Shown here: positions 1-8,794 of the stretch, piece by piece
Position numbering within the stretch: the stretch's first letter is position 1
Layout of the letters: each line of letters begins with the position of its first letter
Assembly (NCBI RefSeq): GCF_013359775.1
Contig: NZ_JABMCI010000071.1
Coordinates: forward strand, 273,404 to 337,403
DNA: 64,000 nucleotides
Origin: Cellulomonas humilata
Lineage (GTDB): Bacteria > Actinomycetota > Actinomycetes > Actinomycetales > Cellulomonadaceae
Direction of reading: 5' to 3'
The notes under the pieces: model-generated
Told to the model about the DNA's origin: nothing
What the model saw: the letters and a program-made list of their open reading frames with translations, nothing else
Database searches by the model: none
Made by a program: the position numbers and the translations under genes

Positions 1-122
1 CGCGCTGAGCCGGCGGAGCACGCTGCTGGCGCAACCGAGGGCCGCGTTGCTAGCGTCCGCGTGCCGCACAGGTGCGCGGGGGCGACCGCTGCCCATCGAC
101 TTCGACGAGTAGGGACTGCCCC

Positions 123-1481
123 ATGAGCATCGGATGGCGTCTGCACGGTGACGGACGGACGGTTCCCGTCGGCGAGGTCGTCGCACCCGACGAGCGCCTG
201 AGCTGGCCGCGGACCATCGGCATCGGCATGCAGCACGTCGTGGCGATGTTCGGCGCCACGTTCCTGGTCCCGCTGCTCACCGGCTTCTCGCCGGCGACGA
301 CCCTGTTCTTCTCCGCGGTCGGCACCGTGGTGTTCCTGCTGATCACGCGCAACAAGCTGCCGAGCTACCTGGGTTCCTCGTTCGCGTTCATCGCACCCAT
401 CGCGGCAGCGACCGCCACCGGCGGGCAGTCGGTGGCGCTCGGCGGCATCGTCGTGGTCGGCGTGCTGCTCGCCGCCATCGGCGCCGTGGTGCACGTCGCC
501 GGGTCGGGGTGGATCGACACGCTCATGCCGCCCGTCGTCACGGGCACGATCGTCGCGCTCATCGGCCTGAACCTCGCCCCGGTCGCGTGGGGGACGTGCT
601 CGCAGAGCGTCGTCGACGGGGAGATCGTCGAGACGTGCAGCAACGGCTTCCGTGCGGCGCCGATCACCGCGCTGGGCACGCTGCTCGCGATCATCCTGTG
701 CACAGTGCTGTTCCGCGGCATCCTCGGGCGGCTCTCGATCCTGGTCGGCGTCCTGGTCGGCTACGCGGTCGCCAACCTGCGCGGCGAGGTCGACTTCTCC
801 GGCGTGCGCGCCGCCGACTGGGTCGGCTTCCCCCAGTTCCTCGCGCCGACGTTCGACATCGCCGTGCTCGGGCTGTTCGTCCCGGTGGTGCTCGTCCTGG
901 TGGCCGAGAACATCGGTCACGTGAAGTCCGTCGCCGCCATGACCGGACACGACATGGACCCGCTGGCCGGCCGCGCCCTGTTCTCCGACGGCATCGCGAC
1001 CACCCTGGCCGGGCTCGGCGGCGGCTCGGGCACCACCACCTACGCCGAGAACATCGGCGTCATGGCCGCCACCAAGGTCTACTCCACGGCCGCGTACTGG
1101 GTCGCCGCGGCCACGGCCCTGGTGCTCTCCCTGTCGCCGAAGTTCGGTGCGGTGGTCGCCTCGATCCCCGCCGGGGTGCTCGGCGGCGCGACGACGGTCC
1201 TCTACGGGATGATCGGCATCCTGGGCGCCAGGATCTGGGTGCAGAACCGGGTCGACTTCTCCGACCCGAAGAACCTCACGACGGCTGCCGTCGCGCTGGT
1301 CATCGGCATCGCCAACTTCACCTGGGCGCCGGGCGACCTCGTCTTCGGCGGGATCGCACTGGGCACCGCCGCCGCGCTGATCATCTACCACCTGATGCGT
1401 GTGCTGGCCGACTGGCGCGGCACCAGCCAGGAGCCCGCGTCCCCGGCGTCCGTCCCCGCAGTCGACCCGGTCGACAGGTAG
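123..1481 (+). CDS. NCS2-family uracil/xanthine permease
   Basis: Imports a nucleobase (uracil or xanthine) across the plasma membrane with a coupling ion. The 452-residue product is a string of hydrophobic segments after a polar N-terminus of about 40 residues. Two family signatures are visible: AENIGH with Glu262 and TTTYAENIG with Glu309, matching the paired substrate-binding glutamates of UraA. ATG at 123 was chosen; a GTG at 72 in frame would add a polar, family-unlike leader. The gene stands alone. Substrate (uracil versus xanthine or urate) cannot be decided from sequence. The C-terminal 20 residues are Pro/Ala-rich and probably disordered. Confidence 0.9.
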   Translation: MSIGWRLHGDGRTVPVGEVVAPDERLSWPRTIGIGMQHVVAMFGATFLVPLLTGFSPATTLFFSAVGTVVFLLITRNKLPSYLGSSFAFIAPIAAATATGGQSVALGGIVVVGVLLAAIGAVVHVAGSGWIDTLMPPVVTGTIVALIGLNLAPVAWGTCSQSVVDGEIVETCSNGFRAAPITALGTLLAIILCTVLFRGILGRLSILVGVLVGYAVANLRGEVDFSGVRAADWVGFPQFLAPTFDIAVLGLFVPVVLVLVAENIGHVKSVAAMTGHDMDPLAGRALFSDGIATTLAGLGGGSGTTTYAENIGVMAATKVYSTAAYWVAAATALVLSLSPKFGAVVASIPAGVLGGATTVLYGMIGILGARIWVQNRVDFSDPKNLTTAAVALVIGIANFTWAPGDLVFGGIALGTAAALIIYHLMRVLADWRGTSQEPASPASVPAVDPVDR

Positions 1482-1521
1482 CCGGTCCGCGGGCGTCCCG
1501 CGTCCGGATCGCGAGACCGGA

Positions 1522-1537
1522 GGTGACGTACGTCACG
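1522..1537. promoter_or_regulatory. CRP/GlxR-like palindrome
   Basis: GTGACGTACGTCAC at 1523-1536 is a perfect palindrome that fits the GTGA-N6-TCAC core of actinobacterial CRP/GlxR sites. It lies about 85 bases before the small membrane protein at 1620. Binding is inferred only from the motif. Confidence 0.4.
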
Positions 1538-1619
1538 GGCTGCCTCATCCTGTCGGGACGTCGACATCGAGGCCGGCGTGGGGCCGGCACCGCGCCGGAC
1601 CAGAGCCGGACGGTCAACG

Positions 1620-1817
1620 ATGACGAACCCGCGCCTGATCGCCCTGTTCACCGTCCCGGCTGTCGCGTTCGCGCTCCTCGTGTCGCTGGTCGCGTCCCAC
1701 GAGCAGCTCTGGACCTCCTGGCCCGGCACCGCCGTGCGGTTCGGGGGGGTCGTCATCGTCGCGGTCGGGCTGTACGCGCTCGCCGCCCGCCTGGACCGCC
1801 GGGCGCCCACCCGCTGA
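1620..1817 (+). CDS. Small two-helix membrane protein of unknown function
   Basis: A 65-residue hydrophobic protein with two predicted membrane helices, about residues 6-24 (LIALFTVPAVAFALLVSLV) and 37-56, and a basic C-terminus (LDRRAPTR). I recognise no family. ATG at 1620 is preferred over an upstream GTG at 1578 because the extension would be polar and the first helix then sits at the N-terminus as usual; the Shine-Dalgarno is weak. A CRP-like palindrome sits in the leader and tRNA-Leu lies downstream on the other strand. Codon use and GC match the surroundings. Confidence 0.6.
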   Translation: MTNPRLIALFTVPAVAFALLVSLVASHEQLWTSWPGTAVRFGGVVIVAVGLYALAARLDRRAPTR

Positions 1818-1827
1818 CCCGGCCCCG

Positions 1828-1878
1828 GACGAAGAATGCCCCCGGTCCGCGTCTCCGCAGATCAGGGGCACTTTCGTC
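1828..1878. terminator. Possible bidirectional terminator hairpin
   Basis: Arms 1828-1842 and 1865-1878 (GACGAA..TGCCCC against GGGGCA..TTCGTC) pair with a small internal mismatch around a loop of about 22 nt. It lies between the small membrane gene and the 3' end of the convergent tRNA gene, where a terminator is expected. There is no T-tract. Confidence 0.35.
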
Positions 1879-1892
1879 GCTGTCTCAACGAG

Positions 1893-1975
1893 TGTCCGGA
1901 AAGGGACTTGAACCCTCACGCCCGTTAGGGCACTAGCACCTCAAGCTAGCGCGTCTGCCATTCCGCCACCCGGAC
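1893..1975 (-). tRNA. tRNA-Leu (anticodon GAG)
   Basis: On the minus strand an 83-nt cloverleaf is visible. The acceptor stem GTCCGGG pairs with TCCGGAC plus discriminator A. The anticodon stem CTAGC/GCTAG closes the loop TTGAGGT with anticodon GAG. A long variable arm (about GTGCCCTAACGGGC) and a T-loop GGTTCAAGTCC follow, typical of class II tRNA-Leu. CCA is not encoded. It decodes CUC/CUU leucine codons. Confidence 0.95.
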
Positions 1976-2020
1976 AGGTGGACCGCAGGGCACCCGGAGG
2001 CGCCCTCAGGTGCGGCAAAA

Positions 2021-2026
2021 AAGATA
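2021..2026 (-). promoter_or_regulatory. Possible -10 box of the tRNA-Leu gene
   Basis: TATCTT on the minus strand, 45 nt before the mature tRNA 5' end, inside the only A/T-rich patch of the region. No good -35 box is visible. Confidence 0.3.
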
Positions 2027-2121
2027 GCACGGCGCGGCGGGCGAGCACGCATCGGCCCCCCGGGGCAGACTGACGGCAGACGCCGAGACAGCAACCCCTC
2101 GGCCGCGAAGCGGGGAGCCCG

Positions 2122-3348
2122 ATGACCGACACCAGCACCTCGACGGGACGGGCTCCTGCCAGCCCTACGGCGCGGAAGGTTGCCGGTGCGCGCCGCAACC
2201 CGAGCGCCTACGGCACGGAGCACACGGCCCCTCGCTGGTTGCGCGGTGCGGCCGGTGTGTCGTGGCGGCTGCTCGTGGTCATCGCGATGGTGGGGCTCAT
2301 CTTCTACGCCACCTCCAAGGTGCAGCTGCTGTTCATCGCCGTGTTCCTCGCGTTCGTGTTCACCGCGGTGCTGCGGCCGGTCGTCGACTTCCTCGCGCGG
2401 TGGATCCCCCGCGGGCTCGCCACGGCGCTGGGCATCCTCGGCGGGATCGTGTTCTTCCTCGGGCTGCTGACGTACGTCGGCTACTCGATCGCGAACCAGT
2501 GGACCGACCTGACCAAGCAGTTCAGCGACGGCATCGACCAGATCACCGAGTTCCTGGAGAACGGCCCGCTGCCGTTCACCATCACCAACGACCAGATCGC
2601 CGAGTGGATCAGCAACGGTCAGCAGTGGGTGCAGGAGCACGCCGGGGACCTGGCCGGTCAGGCGGCTGCGGGAGCCGGTTCGGTGGTCGAGGTGTTCACG
2701 GCCCTGGCGCTCGCAATCTTCTGCACGGTGTTCTTCCTGGCGCGGGGCCGCGAGATGTGGACCTGGTTCCTCAACCAGCTGCCGACCCGCGTGCGCGAGA
2801 GCTGGAAGACGGCCGGTGGCGCCGGCTGGTACACGTTCTCCGGGTACACCCGCGGCACGGTGATCATCGCGGTCACGGACGGCATGCTCGCGTTCATCCT
2901 GCTGAGCATCCTGCGCGTGCCCCTGTCGGCGCCGCTCGCCGTGCTGGTGTTCATCGGTGCGTTCATCCCGCTGATCGGTGCGCCGCTGGCGATGGTCATC
3001 GCGATGATCGTGGCGCTCGCTGCGAACGGTCTGCTCTCGGCCGCGATCGTCGGTATCGGCATCGCCCTGATCGGCCAGTTCGAGGGGCACATCCTGCAGC
3101 CGATCGTGATGGGCAAGCAGGTGTCCATCCATCCGGTCGTCATCGCGCTCGCCGTCACCGCGGGAACCCTGACCGCCGGCATCCTCGGTGCGGTCATCTC
3201 GGTGCCGCTCGTGGCGGTGTGCTGGGCGATCTTCTCCCGGCTGCGGACGCTGGACCCTCCGATGGAGGAGGACGAGTCCGACGACGACGTCGAACCGGTC
3301 GACTCGGTCGAGGAGATCGACGACGACGAGGCCGTCAAGCAGCCCTGA
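2122..3348 (+). CDS. AI-2E family transporter (PerM/UPF0118)
   Basis: Integral membrane protein of 408 residues from the AI-2E/PerM family, proposed exporters of small molecules or, in some members, Na+/H+ antiporters. Hydrophobic pairs follow a polar 50-residue N-terminus; a soluble loop (about residues 120-190, VGYSIANQWTDLTKQF onward) sits between the second and third pairs, as in the family. The conserved late segment GAFIPLIGAP and the closing helices are present. The last 30 residues are strongly acidic (runs of D/E), which is a lineage extra. GGGGAG six bases before ATG supports the start. The gene is convergent with dnaE2, stop to stop with 3 bases between. Confidence 0.85.
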   Translation: MTDTSTSTGRAPASPTARKVAGARRNPSAYGTEHTAPRWLRGAAGVSWRLLVVIAMVGLIFYATSKVQLLFIAVFLAFVFTAVLRPVVDFLARWIPRGLATALGILGGIVFFLGLLTYVGYSIANQWTDLTKQFSDGIDQITEFLENGPLPFTITNDQIAEWISNGQQWVQEHAGDLAGQAAAGAGSVVEVFTALALAIFCTVFFLARGREMWTWFLNQLPTRVRESWKTAGGAGWYTFSGYTRGTVIIAVTDGMLAFILLSILRVPLSAPLAVLVFIGAFIPLIGAPLAMVIAMIVALAANGLLSAAIVGIGIALIGQFEGHILQPIVMGKQVSIHPVVIALAVTAGTLTAGILGAVISVPLVAVCWAIFSRLRTLDPPMEEDESDDDVEPVDSVEEIDDDEAVKQP

Positions 3349-3351
3349 GCC

Positions 3352-6300
3352 TCAGCGGAAGTCGCGCGACGTCGACCTGACCTTCAACGACATCGCGGCC
3401 AGGTGCTCGGCCACCAGGTTGGTGGCCCCGTCCGACCGTTCCAGCCGCCCGCGGACCACCATCGCGCGCGACGTGCGGGCGACCTTGCGGAACTTCTGCC
3501 ACAACCCCGCCGAGCAGATGACGTTGAGCAGCCCGGTCTCGTCCTCGAGGGACAGGAACGTGATCCCACCGGCCGTCCCCGGTCGCTGCCGGTGGGTGAC
3601 GACCCCGGCGACGGCCACCCGCCGGCCGATCACGTGCGTGTACGCCTGCTCGACCCGCAGGACGCCTGCCGCATCGAGCCCGTCGCGCACGAACTGCGTC
3701 GGGTAGGAGTCGACGGACACCCCCGTGGCCCACACGTCCGCCGTGGCGATCTCGACGTCGCTGAGCCCGGGCAGCATGGGGGCGCTGACCCCCACCGAGA
3801 CCCCCGGCAGCGTGTCCGGTCCCTCCTGCGCGAGCGCACCAGCCGCCCAGAGTGCCTCTCGGCGCGTGACTCCCAGGCTGTCGAGCGCCCCGGCCGTGGC
3901 GAGCGCCTCGAGCTGCGCGGTCGACAGCTGCACCCGCCGCACCAGCTGTCGCAGGTCCGCGAACGGGCCGTGCGCGCGGCGCTCGTCGACCACCCGCTGC
4001 GCGACGTCCTCCCCCACCGACCGCACCGACGCCAGCCCCAGCCGGACCGCGAGCGACCGGTCGCCGTTCCCCGTGCGCACCCCTGGCGCGGTGACCGGTC
4101 CGGTCCCGCTGGGGGTCGGCACCAGCCGCGGCTCACCGTCCGCCCGCGTCGGACCCAGGCGCTCGACGCACGCCTGCACGTCGGAGGCCTGCACGTCCGG
4201 GCGCAGCACCTCCAGGCCGTGCCGGCGGGCGTCGGCGGCCAGGCTCTGCGGCGAGTAGAAGCCCATCGGCTGCGCCGCCAGCAGCCCCGCGTAGAACGCC
4301 GCCGGGTGGTACACCTTCAGCCACGCGCTGGCGTAGACCAGGAACGCGAACGAGTAGGCGTGCGACTCGGGGAACCCGAAGTCGGCGAACGCCTTGAGCT
4401 TGTCGAAGATCTGGGTGCCGGTCTCGGCGTCGATCCCGTGCTTCGCCATGCCGGACATCAACCGCCCGCGCATCGCCTCCATGCGCTCGGTCGACCGCTT
4501 GGAGCCCATCGCCCGGCGCAGCTGGTCGGCCTCCGCCGGGGTGAAGTCGGCGACGTCGATGGCCATCTGCATGAGCTGCTCCTGGAACAGCGGCACGCCC
4601 TTGGTCTTGGCCAGCGACTTCTCCAGCAGCGGGTGCAGGTAGGTGACCGGTTGGCGGCCGTGCGCGCGCTCGATGTACGGGTGCACGGAGCCGCCCTGGA
4701 TGGGACCGGGGCGGATGAGGGCGACCTCGATGACGATGTCGTAGAACGTGCGCGGCTGGAGGCGCGGCAGCGTGCCCATCTGCGCGCGCGACTCCACCTG
4801 GAACACCCCGACGGTGTCCGCGGCGCTGAGCAGGTCGTACACGCGCGGGTCCTCCGCGGGCAGCCCGTGCAGGTCCAGCTCCTCGCCCTCGTGGTCGCGC
4901 ACCGACGTGAACCCGATGCGCAGCGCGGTGAGCATGCCGAGACCCAGCAGGTCGAACTTCACCAGCCCCGCGTCCGCGCAGTCCTCCTTGTCCCACTGGA
5001 GCACCGTGCGCCCCGGCATCCGCGCCCACTCCACCGGGCACACCTCGATCACCGGCCGGTCGCACATGACCATGCCGCCCGAGTGGATGCCGAGGTGCCG
5101 CGGCAGGCGCAGGAACCGGTCGGCCAGGTCGATGACGTGCTCGGGGATCTCGTCGAGGTCGCTGGCCGATGGGGGCCGGATCGCCGGGACGACGTCGTGC
5201 CCGTCGGCGGTGGCCATGCCCGGCGTGTCGACACCCTTCGGGGCGCGCACCACCGACGGCGGCTCCCACGTGTTCCCCCACATCGAGGCCTGCGTGCGCC
5301 GACGCACCTCGCGGGCCGTGGTGGGCACGGGACCGACGTGGTCCACGTGCGGGCGCGCCGGCCGTCCTGACGACGACGGCTTCTCGGGCGGAGGCGCGGG
5401 CGCGTCCGCCCGCAGGCTCCCCCATCGCTCGATCGACGACGCCCACGCGTCCTGCTGCCCCGCGTCGTACCCGAGCGCCCGCGCGGCGTCCCGGACGGCC
5501 GACCGCGGCCGGTAGGAGATGACGTTGGCCACCTGGGCGGCGTGCGACCGGCCGTGCTTCTCGTAGACGTACTGGATGACCTCCTCGCGGCGCGCGGACT
5601 CGATGTCCACGTCGATGTCCGGCGGCCCGTCCCGCTCGGGCGCGAGGAACCGCTCGAACAGCAGGCCGTGCCGCACCGCGTCCACGGCCGTGACCCGCAG
5701 CGCGTAGCAGACCGCCGAGTTGGCGGCCGAGCCGCGGCCCTGCGCCAGGATCCCGTTGCGGCGGCAGAAGTCGACCAGGTCGTAGACCACGAGGAAGTAC
5801 CCGGGGAAGCCGAGGTCCTCGATGACGGTCAGCTCGTGCGCCAGCTGCGCGTACGCGCCGGGCACCCGCTCCGACTCCGGCGGCCCGTACAGCTCGAGAG
5901 CACCCCGGCGTACCAGCTCGCGCAGCCACGTGGCCTCCGTGTGGCCGGGTGGGACCGGGTAGGGCGGGAGCTGGGGCGCGACGAGGGACAGGTCGAACGC
6001 GCACTCGTCGGCCAGGTCGGCCGCTGTCACCACGGCCGACGGGTGCCGGCGGTGCAGCGCGAGCATCTCGGTGGCCGACCGCAGGTGCGCCATCGGGCCG
6101 CCGGGCAGCCAGCCGTCCAGGTCCTCCAGCGAGGAGCGCGCCCGGACGGCGGCGAGCGCGGCGGCCAGATCGGCGTCGCGCGGGGTGGCGTAGTGCACGT
6201 TCCCCGTGGCGACGAGCGGGAGGCCGGCGTCGGCCGCGAGGTGCGCGAGGGCGTCGGCGCGGTCGGCGTCGTAGGGGTCGCCGACCGCGGTGACCTCGAC

Positions 6301-6930
6301 CGCCACGTTGTCCCGGCCGAACAGCGCGACGAGCCGGTCCAGCTCGGTCCGGGCCGCTTCGACCCCGGCCGCGGTCACGCCGGTGACCCCGGACGGGTCG
6401 CCGCCCGCGAGCGCACGCCGGACCGACCCCTTGCGGCAGCCGGTGAGCACCAGCCACTGCCCGGCCGCGGTCGCCGCGAGCTCGTCGAGCCGGTAGTCCG
6501 CGGCGCCCTTCTTGCCCGTGCGCAGGTGGGCCTCCGCGATCGACCGGGACAGGGCGCGGTACCCGTCGGGGCCGCGCGCGAGCACCAGCAGGTGGGACGC
6601 GCGCGGGTCGGGGATGCCGGTCGGCAGGTCGAGCACGGGCGGGCCTGGCGTGACCCGTGCGGCCTCCCGGGGGTGTCGCCGACCGTCCGGCGCGGGCAGG
6701 TGCAGCTCCGCCCCGAACACCGTGGGCAGCCCGACCGCCTTGGCCGCCTGCGCGAACCGCACGACGCCGTACAGCCCGTCGTGGTCGGTGAGCCCGAGCG
6801 CGCCCAGCCCGAGCCGCGACGCCTCCGCGGCGAGCTCCTCGGGCTGGCTGGCGCCGTCGAGGAAGCTGAAGGCGGAGTGCGCGTGGAGCTCGGCGTACCG
6901 CGGAGGGAAGTGTGCAGACCGCTCAGTCAT
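3352..6930 (-). CDS. dnaE2: Error-prone DNA polymerase DnaE2
   Basis: C-family DNA polymerase for SOS-induced translesion synthesis, working with ImuA and ImuB. The 1192-residue product starts with a PHP domain (YAELHAHSAFSFLDG, residues 12-26, and LTDHDG near 48). The palm motif PDIDVDI lies near residue 437, and the DnaE-type segment LGIHSGGMVMCDRP is present. Helix-hairpin-helix and OB-fold regions follow, the latter near residues 1080-1150. A polar Pro/Ser-rich insert of about 80 residues (roughly 506-588) interrupts the finger region and appears absent from the mycobacterial protein as I remember it. The start ATG overlaps the imuB end by 8 bases, so the three genes are translationally coupled. 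Confidence 0.95.
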   Translation of the reverse strand: MTERSAHFPPRYAELHAHSAFSFLDGASQPEELAAEASRLGLGALGLTDHDGLYGVVRFAQAAKAVGLPTVFGAELHLPAPDGRRHPREAARVTPGPPVLDLPTGIPDPRASHLLVLARGPDGYRALSRSIAEAHLRTGKKGAADYRLDELAATAAGQWLVLTGCRKGSVRRALAGGDPSGVTGVTAAGVEAARTELDRLVALFGRDNVAVEVTAVGDPYDADRADALAHLAADAGLPLVATGNVHYATPRDADLAAALAAVRARSSLEDLDGWLPGGPMAHLRSATEMLALHRRHPSAVVTAADLADECAFDLSLVAPQLPPYPVPPGHTEATWLRELVRRGALELYGPPESERVPGAYAQLAHELTVIEDLGFPGYFLVVYDLVDFCRRNGILAQGRGSAANSAVCYALRVTAVDAVRHGLLFERFLAPERDGPPDIDVDIESARREEVIQYVYEKHGRSHAAQVANVISYRPRSAVRDAARALGYDAGQQDAWASSIERWGSLRADAPAPPPEKPSSSGRPARPHVDHVGPVPTTAREVRRRTQASMWGNTWEPPSVVRAPKGVDTPGMATADGHDVVPAIRPPSASDLDEIPEHVIDLADRFLRLPRHLGIHSGGMVMCDRPVIEVCPVEWARMPGRTVLQWDKEDCADAGLVKFDLLGLGMLTALRIGFTSVRDHEGEELDLHGLPAEDPRVYDLLSAADTVGVFQVESRAQMGTLPRLQPRTFYDIVIEVALIRPGPIQGGSVHPYIERAHGRQPVTYLHPLLEKSLAKTKGVPLFQEQLMQMAIDVADFTPAEADQLRRAMGSKRSTERMEAMRGRLMSGMAKHGIDAETGTQIFDKLKAFADFGFPESHAYSFAFLVYASAWLKVYHPAAFYAGLLAAQPMGFYSPQSLAADARRHGLEVLRPDVQASDVQACVERLGPTRADGEPRLVPTPSGTGPVTAPGVRTGNGDRSLAVRLGLASVRSVGEDVAQRVVDERRAHGPFADLRQLVRRVQLSTAQLEALATAGALDSLGVTRREALWAAGALAQEGPDTLPGVSVGVSAPMLPGLSDVEIATADVWATGVSVDSYPTQFVRDGLDAAGVLRVEQAYTHVIGRRVAVAGVVTHRQRPGTAGGITFLSLEDETGLLNVICSAGLWQKFRKVARTSRAMVVRGRLERSDGATNLVAEHLAAMSLKVRSTSRDFR

Positions 6931-8794
6931 ACGTCGCCTCGCACGTCCAGCCGCCCGCCGCGCACGCGAGGAGCACCGCGCGGCCGTCGTCGAACGTCAC
7001 CTGCAGGTGCGCCCGCAGGCCGGGGCGGTCGTCGGCCGCCACCCACCAGCGCTCGCTGAGCAGCCACGGTCCGGCCCACCCGGCCACGGCGCGCGGCTCG
7101 TCGGCGGCGGACCGCACCTGTGCGACGGCGACGTCCCACGGCTCGGCCCGACGACGCCCACGCGACGCGTTCACGGGTGCCTCACGCGGCTCGTGCCCAC
7201 GCGGGGCACCCGCGCGGCGGTCCGGGCCTGCCCCACGGTCGTCGTCGAACCCCCGAGGTAGCCACCGCACCCACGCCGGCTCGCTGCTCATCCCGCTGCG
7301 CACGTCCAGCACCACCGGCATCCCGGTGGCGTCGCGCACGTCGACCCGCTCCGGCGGGTCCAGCACGCTCGCCGGGGCAGGGTCAGGCAGCCGCCCGGGC
7401 CAGGGCCGGTCCACCGGCCGCGCCGGCTCGGCCTGCTCGCCCCACGGCTGCAGGTGCACCTGGTCGCGCACGTCCCGCCCACCCTGCAACGTCGCGACGA
7501 GGATGCCCGACCCCCCGACGATCCCCTGCACCCGGTCGAGCGCCCGGTGCGCGCGCAGGTCCCCGCCCGACGGTCCGCCCCACAGCCGACCCTGCTCGGC
7601 GCCCGCGGGCGCGACGTCCAGAGCGGTGATCGCGAGGTGCACCAGGGTGACCGCGCGGGACTCGTCGTCGGGCCACGGGTTCGTCGGCAGGTCGTCGTGC
7701 GCCCAGGGGTCCCTCCCGGACGCGACGGCGTCCCGCGCCGTCCTCGACCGGGCGCGGGCGGCGGGGTCGTCGGCTGCCCGGCTCCGCGCGGTCTCGACCG
7801 CGCTCGACGCCAGCCAGCCCTCCAGCTGCCACCGGATGCGGTCGGTGATCCGGGCGGGGGTCAGCCCGCCCCAGCCGCCCAGGTCGGTCCGCCAGGTGCG
7901 CACCAGGTCGACGCCCTCGTCGGTGCGTGCCGCGATCTGCAGGCGCCCGCACGTCACCGAGTGCTGCATCAGCAGGGCGTGCAGCTCCTCGGCCAGTCGG
8001 CGGCCGGCGAACGTCGCCGAGTCGACCCGGTCGAGCGGCGGGTCGAGGTCGGTGGCCACCTCGAGGTCGGCCTCCGGGCGACGCCGTGCCGGCGGGCGCT
8101 CGTCGTCGCCGCGCGCGAGCGTCTGCGCCCACGTGCCCAGCCGCCCGAAGCGGGCGTGCACGTCGGTGGGCGGCAGGGCGGCGAGCTGACCGAGCTGCCG
8201 GAGCCCCAGGCGGTGCAGCAGGTCCACCAACTGGGCGACCGCGGAGGCCGCCTCGTCGGTGACGGCCGCGTGCACCAGCTCGCTCATCGCGCGCGGGGCC
8301 AGGTACGCCGCCGACGCCCCGGCAGGCACCACCGCGCCGGTCCGGGTGGCCAGCACCGCCGCGAGCAGCCCGTCGGCCGTGCCCACCGCGCACTCGTGGC
8401 CCGACCCGTCCGCGACCGCGTCGATGAGCAGCTCCGCGAGCGCCTCCTCCGACCCGTGGTACCGGCTGGCGCCGCCCGCGGGCAGCAGCAGCATCCCGGC
8501 GCGGACCACCTCGATGCCCGCCACCACGGTCTCCGCGGCCGCCGCGACCGGCTCGAACAGCCGCACGTCGCGCGCGTCGTCCGCGGGCAGCAGCACCAGC
8601 TCGGGGCACACGCCCTGCGCCTGCCGTCGCCGCATCCCGCGACGCACCCCCTCGGCCCGCGCGAGCGCCGACACGGCGGTGAGCTGCCGCCCGTCGTGCA
8701 CGGCGGTGGGCACGTGCGGGGGCACCTGCTCGGACGTCGCCGCGGCCACCACCGGCCAGTCCGGGACCCACAGGACGGTCGTGCGCGTGCTCAT
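6923..8794 (-). CDS. imuB: ImuB, catalytically dead Y-family polymerase-like protein
   Basis: Adaptor of the ImuA-ImuB-DnaE2 mutasome; in mycobacteria it links DnaE2 to the beta clamp. The 623-residue protein has the Y-family fold, but the N-terminus reads TTVLWVPDWPVVAA instead of the metal-binding D-F-Y pattern, so it lacks the catalytic acidic residues, as expected for ImuB. Conserved Y-family pieces include SALARAEGVRRGM (near residue 42) and the little-finger region around residues 250-330. The C-terminal 200 residues are Pro/Arg-rich. It overlaps imuA by 4 bases (ATGA) and dnaE2 by 8 bases. Confidence 0.9.
   Translation of the reverse strand: MSTRTTVLWVPDWPVVAAATSEQVPPHVPTAVHDGRQLTAVSALARAEGVRRGMRRRQAQGVCPELVLLPADDARDVRLFEPVAAAAETVVAGIEVVRAGMLLLPAGGASRYHGSEEALAELLIDAVADGSGHECAVGTADGLLAAVLATRTGAVVPAGASAAYLAPRAMSELVHAAVTDEAASAVAQLVDLLHRLGLRQLGQLAALPPTDVHARFGRLGTWAQTLARGDDERPPARRRPEADLEVATDLDPPLDRVDSATFAGRRLAEELHALLMQHSVTCGRLQIAARTDEGVDLVRTWRTDLGGWGGLTPARITDRIRWQLEGWLASSAVETARSRAADDPAARARSRTARDAVASGRDPWAHDDLPTNPWPDDESRAVTLVHLAITALDVAPAGAEQGRLWGGPSGGDLRAHRALDRVQGIVGGSGILVATLQGGRDVRDQVHLQPWGEQAEPARPVDRPWPGRLPDPAPASVLDPPERVDVRDATGMPVVLDVRSGMSSEPAWVRWLPRGFDDDRGAGPDRRAGAPRGHEPREAPVNASRGRRRAEPWDVAVAQVRSAADEPRAVAGWAGPWLLSERWWVAADDRPGLRAHLQVTFDDGRAVLLACAAGGWTCEATYD

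Noticed and set aside
1893..1975. tRNA-Leu as an integration site of a mobile element
   Set aside because: No integrase, no duplicated tRNA 3' end and no composition change was seen nearby.
3403..5370. Long Arg/His-rich plus-strand frame opposite dnaE2
   Set aside because: A shadow of GC-rich codon bias; composition is unnatural and dnaE2 fully explains the region. Many similar antisense frames (for example 1933-3132, 7454-9754, 26586-26916, 57556-60240 upstream part) were dropped for the same reason.
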